Part shown: piece by piece, positions 44,242 through 49,464 of the stretch
Layout: each line of letters starts with the position of its first letter
Numbering within the stretch: the stretch's first letter is position 1
IMG/VR virus record: IMGVR_UViG_3300045941_000323
Span: 1 to 49,464 of that record
Origin: a virus
Length of the DNA stretch: 49,464 nt
Strand: one strand, 5' to 3'
Position numbers and translations under genes: made by a program
The notes under the pieces: generated by a model
The model's input: only the letters and a program-made list of their open reading frames with translations
Told to the model about the DNA's origin: nothing
The model's database searches: none

Positions 44242-44739
44242 TCACTTCTTCACGACGTTGACCTTCATGTCCTCGACGCCCTTGTAACCCTCCTCGCCCT
44301 CGCGGGTCAGGAAGCCGAGCTTCACCAGCTCGCCGAGCTCGCGGTAGACGTTGGCCTTGCCCGGGTCGCCGCCGGTCCGCTTCAGCTCGGTCCAGACCGA
44401 GTAACCTTTTTTCGTCTCGGCGAAGAAGTTGTCGCGGATCATCAGGGCCAGGCGGCCGCGGAGCGACTTGCCCTCGGCGGCGATCGTGACGGTCTCGACC
44501 TCGACCTCGAGCTCCGGTTGCTTCAGCAGCACCTTGAGCAGCGCCGGCGCCTCCTTGGCCAGGCGGGCCTTGAAGCGCTGGTAGAGCTGCTCTTCGTCGA
44601 TGGGGCCTGCCGCTGGCGGCGAGTTGTCAGGAGCGGCGACGGTCCGCCGGATCTCGTCGATCTTTTGCGTCATCGGCATCTGCCAGGTCTCGAGCAGCTC
44701 GATGACTCGATCGAGCTTCGCTTCGGCGGCGGCGGACAT
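44242..44739 (-). CDS. possible independent internal start: winged-helix protein
   Basis: ATG at 44739 (M-S-A-A-A-E-A-K-L-D-R-V-I-E-L-L) has AGGAGGA seven to eight bases upstream, a stronger ribosome site than most genes here have. The 165-residue product starts with a coiled helix and ends in a winged helix and V-E-D-M-K-V-N-V-V-K-K. It may be translated both alone and as the end of the ATPase fusion. Confidence 0.5.
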   Translation of the reverse strand: MSAAAEAKLDRVIELLETWQMPMTQKIDEIRRTVAAPDNSPPAAGPIDEEQLYQRFKARLAKEAPALLKVLLKQPELEVEVETVTIAAEGKSLRGRLALMIRDNFFAETKKGYSVWTELKRTGGDPGKANVYRELGELVKLGFLTREGEEGYKGVEDMKVNVVKK

Positions 44740-45891
44740 GAATTCTTCCTCCTGATCGGGTGAGTGGTGAGTGGTGAGTGGTGAGTGGGGCGGCACAGGC
44801 GTCCAATTGGTGGCGAGGGTCTCGGGATTTTCAAAGTTGTCCGCGGCGACAATCGCCTCCGCGGTCTCTGCGCCTCCGCGGTTCACTTGCTCGGCCGGCG
44901 GCCGCGGCGGCGGTGGCGCCGGCAAATGCTCCCTGGCCACGTCGCGGGCCTCGAAGTTTTCCAGCCACGGCGGCCAGACGTAGGTCTTGATCGCGTGCCG
45001 GCCCCAGCAGGCGTAGAACTGCCCCAGCTCGAGCGTGGCGACGTCCTCCGCCTTGGGGCGCTTGATGCCGGCGGGGATCATCTGGATCGTCCGCTTCAGC
45101 TCGTTCAGCTCGCGCTGCACGCCGAGGATCCAGACGCTGGCCGCCTGGCGCACGACCGTATCGACGCCGGCGATGTCCTGCGAGTCGCAGAGGAGAAAAT
45201 TCCCCAGGGCGGCGCCCTTGCGGGCCATGGCGATCGCCTCGTCCTTGGCCGGGGCCGACCGGTTCCGCGGGGCGAACTCCCAGGCCTCCGGAAAGACGGT
45301 CAGCACCTGGTGCTCGTGACGGTTGATCTGCTCGAGGCACGCCCGGATGACCAGCGCCTGGAGCTGCCCGCCGACGCCGGCCAGGTCCATCACGTTCAGC
45401 CCGGGCTCGAGCCGCAGAACGTCGGTTGCGGCCAGGGCCTGCATCTCCGGCACGACCAGGTCGAGATACTCGCGGATCAGCGTGTAGGCCTCCTCGTTCC
45501 GGCCACCTTTCGATTTGCCGAGCAGCTTCACGACGTTGCTCCGCACGCCGGCCAGCGACGTCGCTCCCTTGGCGGCCTGGATCAGCCAGAACCGCTCGTA
45601 CTTCATCGACCGCTGGCCCAAAGCCGAGGCGAGGATCGTCTCGACCAGCCGCCAGTGGATCGGCTGCTGGCCTTCGCGGGGCAGGAACGGACGGATGCGG
45701 CGGCCGTCGAACCGCTCGCCGCGCTTGGTGATGAAGGCGATCGCCCGCTGGCCGCTCCGCTCGACGATGGCCCGCAGGGTCGTGGTCTTGCCCGAGAGCT
45801 GCGTCTGGCCGGTGACGAACGTGTGCGCCAGCGGGATTTTTACCTCGGCGCCAGTGCCGACTTCGAAGCCAAGGGGGATCGTGGTGGTCAT
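44242..45891 (-). CDS. HerA/FtsK-like ATPase fused to a C-terminal winged-helix protein
   Basis: 549 residues. Residues 20-310 form a P-loop ATPase: Walker A G-Q-T-Q-L-S-G-K-T-T at 28-37, L-N-V-M-D-L-A-G-V-G, a Walker B-like V-F-P-E-A-W-E-F. HerA-type motors translocate or unwind DNA. About 320-383 is a linker encoded by intergenic-type repeats (NRGGAETAEA and PPHSPLTTHHSP). Residues 385-549 look like a separate small protein with a winged helix (V-Y-R-E-L-G-E-L-V-K-L-G-F-L-T-R-E), whose Met at 44739 has AGGAGG. Two neighbouring genes were probably joined in frame. Role in replication, packaging or exclusion unknown. Confidence 0.8.
   Translation of the reverse strand: MTTTIPLGFEVGTGAEVKIPLAHTFVTGQTQLSGKTTTLRAIVERSGQRAIAFITKRGERFDGRRIRPFLPREGQQPIHWRLVETILASALGQRSMKYERFWLIQAAKGATSLAGVRSNVVKLLGKSKGGRNEEAYTLIREYLDLVVPEMQALAATDVLRLEPGLNVMDLAGVGGQLQALVIRACLEQINRHEHQVLTVFPEAWEFAPRNRSAPAKDEAIAMARKGAALGNFLLCDSQDIAGVDTVVRQAASVWILGVQRELNELKRTIQMIPAGIKRPKAEDVATLELGQFYACWGRHAIKTYVWPPWLENFEARDVAREHLPAPPPPRPPAEQVNRGGAETAEAIVAADNFENPETLATNWTPVPPHSPLTTHHSPDQEEEFMSAAAEAKLDRVIELLETWQMPMTQKIDEIRRTVAAPDNSPPAAGPIDEEQLYQRFKARLAKEAPALLKVLLKQPELEVEVETVTIAAEGKSLRGRLALMIRDNFFAETKKGYSVWTELKRTGGDPGKANVYRELGELVKLGFLTREGEEGYKGVEDMKVNVVKK
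44761..44788. repeat. heptamer repeat TGAGTGG x4 inside the ATPase linker
   Basis: Four TGAGTGG units within the coding region, translated on the minus strand as P-H-S-P-L-T-T-H-H-S-P. Beside it, 44855-44890 matches the GCGGAGGCGCAGAG-type host repeat. Both are typical of gene junctions elsewhere in this genome. Confidence 0.9.
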
Positions 45892-45899
45892 CTACAGCT

Positions 45900-46952
45900 T
45901 CACCCGCTGACCGTTGCAAAGGACATTGAGGAACGGGGCGTTGGGAACTCGTTCCATTCGTGGCCGTCGGGCAACCGGCCGGCGGCTTTCTTGCCGACGC
46001 GCACCGGCTGGCTCGAGCAGTTGAGTTCCTGGCCGCGCGGATTATCGGGATTGCCATCCTGCTCCGACGGCAGCCACTCCCCCCACTGCTTGAAGAAGAA
46101 GGCGACGCCGGCGGCCTGGCACTGATCGCGCAGCGAGCGGAACCAGTCGGGATGCGACGGCCGAGCGTGCGGTCCACTTTCGCCGCCGGCGATGATCCAG
46201 TCGAGGAGAGACTTGCCCGGGAAACATTCGCAGTCGGTGTTGCCGCGGCACTTGCAGACCTTCGGCGTGATCCACTTCCATAGGTCAATCGCCCCGAGCA
46301 GCGGCTCGGCACTCACAAACCGCACGGCCGCCGGCGTCTGGAGGAGCCACGGTATCCGCTCGTCGGCCCGCTGCTGGTCCTCGGCACTGACCCCCAGCCA
46401 GACGTTGGGCAGCGGCCAATAGTTGCCGTCGCCCACGCTGGCACCGTGCGTGCCGTTGATCGCCCGGAGGTCGCGCACGCGGTTCCTGCCCGTCGGCGTG
46501 CGAGTGGCGGCATACGCGTCGTCATCGACGACGAATTCAGCCTGGCATGCGGTAAGCCGATTCGCCTGGTCGGCAAACCAGTCCGCCATGCGCTGGGCCC
46601 GCTTGGTCAGGATCTGGAACGTGTGCTGCCCGCAGTTGCTCATCACCCCGAAGACTTGGCGGATGAACGCGTCCGGCACGTCCTCGTGGAACAAGTCGCT
46701 CATCGAGTTGACGAACACACGTCGAGGCTTACGCCACTTGAGCGGCACGTCTAGCTTGTGCGGCAGGCAGCGGACTTTCCCGTTGAAGTGCTTGGCCGTC
46801 GTCAGACCGGCGTAGTCAGCCTGCCCCATCGCTTCCAGCCGGCGCGTCATCGTCGCGGCGTAGCAGTGGGCGCAGCCGGGGGAGACGGCTTCGCAGCCGG
46901 CCAGGCAGTTCCAGGATGCGTCGGTCCACTCGATCGAGCTGGTGATGGCCAT
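45900..46952 (-). CDS. DUF5131 (phage Gp37/Gp68) protein
   Basis: 350 residues. N-terminal I-E-W-T-D-A-S-W-N-C-L-A-G-C, then V-S-P-G-C-A-H-C-Y-A (C16, C20, C27, C30), later F-V-N-S-M-S-D-L-F-H and Q-I-L-T-K-R-A, W-L-G-V-S-A-E-D-Q, F-V-S-A-E-P-L-L-G and W-I-I-A-G-G-E-S-G, all hallmarks of the phage Gp37/Gp68 (DUF5131) family. The Cys cluster is suggestive of a metal or iron-sulfur centre, as in radical SAM-like proteins. Reaction unknown. ATG 46952 has GAGG five bases upstream, which decides it over a start five codons earlier. Confidence 0.92.
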   Translation of the reverse strand: MAITSSIEWTDASWNCLAGCEAVSPGCAHCYAATMTRRLEAMGQADYAGLTTAKHFNGKVRCLPHKLDVPLKWRKPRRVFVNSMSDLFHEDVPDAFIRQVFGVMSNCGQHTFQILTKRAQRMADWFADQANRLTACQAEFVVDDDAYAATRTPTGRNRVRDLRAINGTHGASVGDGNYWPLPNVWLGVSAEDQQRADERIPWLLQTPAAVRFVSAEPLLGAIDLWKWITPKVCKCRGNTDCECFPGKSLLDWIIAGGESGPHARPSHPDWFRSLRDQCQAAGVAFFFKQWGEWLPSEQDGNPDNPRGQELNCSSQPVRVGKKAAGRLPDGHEWNEFPTPRSSMSFATVSG

Positions 46953-46959
46953 CGGCACC

Positions 46960-47232
46960 TCACACAAAACTGGGGACGCACTTCTTCCCGCTGAAGTTGA
47001 CCGGCCAGCGGTCGCACGACTCGAGCGCGAGCTGCTTGTAGGCGGCCAGCAGCTCGCGGCGGGGGATCCGCACCCAGAACGACCAGGGATAGGCCTGGCA
47101 GCAGCTCACGCGGACGAAGCGGTCGTTGGCATCGACGACCTGGCCGCATACGCTGGCGCCGGGCGCGAACACGATCCGCACGTGCTGGCCGGCGGCCAGG
47201 TCCCAGGTGCTCATCTTCACTTCGCCGTTCAT
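46960..47232 (-). CDS. hypothetical protein, 90 aa
   Basis: A small beta-barrel-like protein (M-S-T-W-D-L-A-A-G-Q-H-V-R-I-V-F, V-C-G-Q-V-V-D-A-N-D-R-F-V-R-V). Strand pattern resembles SH3/OB-like small domains. The start overlaps the previous stop (ATGA). Function unknown. Confidence 0.68.
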   Translation of the reverse strand: MNGEVKMSTWDLAAGQHVRIVFAPGASVCGQVVDANDRFVRVSCCQAYPWSFWVRIPRRELLAAYKQLALESCDRWPVNFSGKKCVPSFV

Positions 47233-47576
47233 CTCTGCGCCTTTCGAATCGCGAAGTAACCGATATGCACAAACATCTCTACTGAGCCCTCACCGTCACC
47301 GAACCGAGAATCTTCATCGATTCGACGAATGAACAGCCCGGGGATAAGCCCACCGATCTCGGAATTGATGTCTTGACGTTTAAGGATTTCACGGATCTTC
47401 TCCTCAACAAAAAGCTGACAGTCTTCAAGGGTGGCCCGAGGCCCGTCGAATGACGGAACACCGTCGCAAGTCGCCTTGAAAAAAAGCGCTAGCCTCAGCG
47501 CTGCCAAATCAGTCACGCGCAGGTATTCCGGGGTCGATACAGGCTCCCAAGTCGCGATCGGCTTTTCTTTTTTCAT
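47229..47576 (-). CDS. hypothetical protein, 115 aa
   Basis: M-K-K-E-K-P-I-A-T-W-E-P-V, then L-A-A-L-R-L-A-L-F-F-K-A-T-C-D-G-V-P-S-F and F-V-E-E-K-I-R-E-I-L-K-R. An alpha/beta protein. ATG at 47576 overlaps the preceding stop (ATGA); the frame upstream of it is shadow sequence. No family recognised. Confidence 0.7.
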   Translation of the reverse strand: MKKEKPIATWEPVSTPEYLRVTDLAALRLALFFKATCDGVPSFDGPRATLEDCQLFVEEKIREILKRQDINSEIGGLIPGLFIRRIDEDSRFGDGEGSVEMFVHIGYFAIRKAQR

Positions 47577-47842
47577 CGCTGCGCCTCCGCGCCTCTGCGT
47601 GAGCTTTTGCCGGCGGGATTCTCTCGCAGAGGCGCAGAGCCCGCGGAGAATTTCCGCACGGCAAACCGGCTGACCACGTGCAGCTCGCCGCCGGCGAACT
47701 GAACCAGGCACGAATTTCTCGAGCCGCGGGCCAGCAGGCGGCAGCGGCGACCGAACAGCTCGGGCCGATATTTGCGCCAGCGGTAGACGTGGGTGCACTT
47801 CATGCCGTGGGCTGGGTCGGCGGAGGACGCGGATTCAGGCAT
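47573..47842 (-). CDS. conserved small phage protein (CxHVYRWRxY...), 89 aa
   Basis: M-K-C-T-H-V-Y-R-W-R-K-Y-R-P-E-L-F-G-R-R-C, then L-L-A-R-G-S-R-N-S-C-L-V-Q-F and H-V-V-S-R-F-A-V-R. I know this compact basic protein from many phages; function unknown. The start at 47842 has GAGG seven bases upstream. The C-terminal 20 residues (S-S-R-R-G-A-E-A-Q-R) are encoded by a GAGGCGCAGAG-type host repeat at 47578-47650, so the gene end is repeat-derived. Confidence 0.78.
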   Translation of the reverse strand: MPESASSADPAHGMKCTHVYRWRKYRPELFGRRCRLLARGSRNSCLVQFAGGELHVVSRFAVRKFSAGSAPLRENPAGKSSRRGAEAQR

Positions 47843-47865
47843 GGCTTTCCCTCGCCGGGTATGGC

Positions 47866-48285
47866 CTAATCGAGAACCCGCCGCAGCTCTTCGGCGTACG
47901 CTCGCTGATAGACCACTCCATAGACTCCTGGCGGCAGCGTGACATCGCCATGCTCAGGGTGATTGACGCGGCAGCCTCCGGGCGCCTCGATGACCGGGCC
48001 ATCGAGCGGCGTGGTGTCGCGCAGGCGATACATCGTGATGCCGTCGAGGGCGGCCAGGCAGTGCCGGCTCCCCTGCGTCGTTCCCGGCGCGAGTTGCGCG
48101 CTCGGCTCGCGAAGCTTCACAGCGCCGTCGGGAACGCGATCGAGGCACACCAGCAGCAGATCGCCCTGTGCCCAGGCGTCGCCAGGGCTCATCGTGGCGA
48201 TTGCGTGCTCGTCGTCATTCCTGATCGACTCGGCGTGCTTCTGCAAATGCTTGAGAATCCGAGCGGGCGTGAGGGAGGCCTTCAT
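47866..48285 (-). CDS. partner protein of the DUF6745 gene, 139 aa
   Basis: Core D-A-W-A-Q-G-D-L-L-L-V-C-L-D-R-V-P-D-G-A-V, then V-N-H-P-E-H-G-D-V-T-L-P-P-G-V-Y-G-V-V-Y-Q-R-A-Y. I recall proteins with this 'QGDVLLxRLDxxPxxA...EHxxIxLPPGxYxVxxQREY' plan encoded next to DUF6745 genes in bacteria and phages; here the pair is conserved. Beta-rich; may bind a small ligand or partner. ATG 48285 has AAGG nine bases upstream; an ATG three codons earlier is alternative. Confidence 0.72.
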   Translation of the reverse strand: MKASLTPARILKHLQKHAESIRNDDEHAIATMSPGDAWAQGDLLLVCLDRVPDGAVKLREPSAQLAPGTTQGSRHCLAALDGITMYRLRDTTPLDGPVIEAPGGCRVNHPEHGDVTLPPGVYGVVYQRAYAEELRRVLD

Positions 48286-48309
48286 ACGTTTCATCCTTTC
48301 TTAAAGAAT

Positions 48310-49464
48310 TCAGGAGCGGCCGATAATGTTCATCCGTCGGCCGTCGGCCAGTCGGCTTCCGGTCCACAGCCAGTTTTGCGCCTGTTCGCACGTTTCGATC
48401 GCTGGATCGACTTCGAGCGCATAGACGCGGGCGGTTGACGGGCAGTGACACACGAGGACGGTCATGCCCTGGCTCGTGCGCATGAGCGCTTCGCGAGTGT
48501 TTTCCACGGCGTTGGGCCGCTGATGGATCACCTTCGCGCCGCACTGCTCGAGGTACTTGGGCCAACCAAATCGCTCAATGCGAATGCGTTTGACTTCCTC
48601 GTTTTTCTCGCCATGGATCTGCGCCAGAGTCTGCGTGTCTGGCCACATGACGATCTGCTCGGTGACCTGCACTCCGCTGAGGTACCACAGACCCCAGCCG
48701 TCTCGATAGCGAATTGCCATACCGTCGTCGCTGTGCAAGCGGCCGTTTTCGAGGTGCAGGCGCTCCGGTCGATCAGCCGCCATCACAAAATCTTTGTGAG
48801 CGAACCACCAGCCGACCGACGTTTGTGCCTCGTTGAACGCTACGCATTTGGCAAACTCAGGCAAGTCGAGCCCGCAGACCTCGAAGAAAAAAGTCCGCCA
48901 CGCGCACCAGCCAAGCCAGAAGTGGCCGCCGTAGATGCAGCTCCACAGTCTGCCGAGCACCGAATCGACGGCCGAACCGACGGCCGAATCGACGGCCGAA
49001 CGGACGGCCGAATCGACGGCCGAACGGACGGCCGAATCGACGGCCGAATCGACGGCCGAACCGACGGCCGAATCGACGGCCGAACGGACGGCCGAATCGA
49101 CGGCCGAACGGACGGCCGAATCGACGGCCGAACGGACGGCCGAATCGACGGCCGAACCGACGGCCGAACGGACGGCCGAATCGACGGCCGAACCGACGGC
49201 CGAACCGACGGCCGAACCGACGGCCGAACGGACGGCCGAACGGACGGCCGAATCGACGGCCGAATCGACGGCCGAACCGACGGCCGAACCGACGGCCGAA
49301 TCGACGGCCGAACCGACGGCCGAATCGACGGCCGAATCGACGGCCGAACCGACGGCCGAACCGACGGCCGAACGGACGGCCGAATCGACGGCCGAACCGA
49401 CGGCCGAATCGACGGCCGAATCGACGGCCGAACCGACGGCCGAACGGACGGCCGAACGGACGGC
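48310..49464 (-). CDS. DUF6745-like repeat protein, C-terminal part (runs off the right end)
   Basis: The frame is open from the contig end through the AVxS array (168 residues) into a unique domain of 216 residues (48960-48310): L-G-R-L-W-S-C-I-Y-G-G-H-F-W-L-G-W, later L-H-S-D-D-G-M-A-I-R-Y-R-D-G-W-G-L-W-Y, V-E..., V-K-R-I-R-I-E-R-F-G-W-P-K-Y-L-E, the signature I associate with DUF6745. A GTG at 48960 is an alternative start, but the in-frame repeat with a matching N-terminal gene at 1-535 makes a longer protein far more likely. Function unknown; the repeat may be an elongated helical rod or a partner-binding array. Confidence 0.82.
   Translation of the reverse strand, partial: AVRSAVRSAVGSAVDSAVDSAVGSAVDSAVRSAVGSAVGSAVDSAVDSAVGSAVDSAVGSAVGSAVDSAVDSAVRSAVRSAVGSAVGSAVGSAVDSAVRSAVGSAVDSAVRSAVDSAVRSAVDSAVRSAVDSAVGSAVDSAVDSAVRSAVDSAVRSAVDSAVGSAVDSVLGRLWSCIYGGHFWLGWCAWRTFFFEVCGLDLPEFAKCVAFNEAQTSVGWWFAHKDFVMAADRPERLHLENGRLHSDDGMAIRYRDGWGLWYLSGVQVTEQIVMWPDTQTLAQIHGEKNEEVKRIRIERFGWPKYLEQCGAKVIHQRPNAVENTREALMRTSQGMTVLVCHCPSTARVYALEVDPAIETCEQAQNWLWTGSRLADGRRMNIIGRS
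48961..49464. repeat. 12-bp coding minisatellite, right array
   Basis: Exactly 42 units, same sense as the left array. Variant order from 48961: T C T G T G T T C T G T G T G T C G T C C C G G T T C C T C T T C C G T C T T C G G (C, T, G for CC, TC, CG; 13, 18 and 11 units). CG units are much more frequent here than on the left. A nine-unit string TTCCTCTTC also occurs in the left array, but the arrays are not copies of each other. Confidence 0.97.

Overview
This window looks like the nearly complete genome of a temperate, long-tailed (siphovirus-type) phage, probably infecting a planctomycete. Phage evidence: a lambda-like packaging and head order (small terminase, gpA-type large terminase, gpW-like joiner, lambda-type portal, S49 protease fused to capsid protein), then tail tube, a frameshifted tail chaperone, tape measure and tail-tip protein. 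Lysogeny evidence: a tyrosine integrase, an XRE repressor with paired operators, and an attP-like 3' end of a tRNA. Host evidence (inference): high GC, heptamer and GCGGAGGCGCAGAG-type junction repeats of the kind I know from planctomycetes, an N-terminal NPYAPT motif, membrane proteins with an FSLxxLLVVVT start, and a pilin-like cargo gene.

Both ends lie in one 12-bp coding minisatellite. On the minus strand the left array is the 3' continuation of a gene starting at 535, and the right array runs, in the same frame, into a DUF6745-like C-terminal domain ending at 48310. The two ends are therefore halves of one gene. The molecule is most likely circular (or circularly permuted), and assembly broke inside the repeat. 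No host genes flank it, so it looks like the free phage form and not an integrated prophage.

Layout. (1) Minus strand from about 7.0 kb down to 0.5 kb, across the repeat, and on to 43.5 kb: a long early operon of small overlapping genes (ATGA or TAATG junctions) with CsrA, DNA-binding proteins, a replication initiator containing iterons, the DUF6745 repeat protein and its partner, a DUF5131 protein, a HerA-like ATPase and a free sigma region-4 protein. (2) 7.2-9.3 kb: integrase, repressor, operators and attP. (3) 9.3-9.9 kb (plus) and 43.2-41.8 kb (minus): two cargo ('moron') units with nearly identical promoters; the second carries a PilV-like pseudopilin. (4) 38.0-34.2 kb (minus): small genes, a regulator, a cysteine peptidase-like protein and a thioredoxin-like membrane protein. 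(5) 34.0-9.9 kb (minus): ParB-methyltransferase, packaging, head and tail genes. (6) 38.2-41.8 kb (plus): a sigma-70 factor leading an operon of probable virion or receptor-binding proteins.

Inferred programme: the XRE protein maintains lysogeny; the early operon replicates and rewires the cell (initiator, CsrA, sigma factors); the late minus-strand operon builds and fills the particle; the plus-strand operon probably supplies surface proteins under the phage sigma factor. Two candidate small RNAs lie at 36862-36962 (plus) and 43273-43354 (minus). All family names are from memory of sequence motifs; no database search was run.
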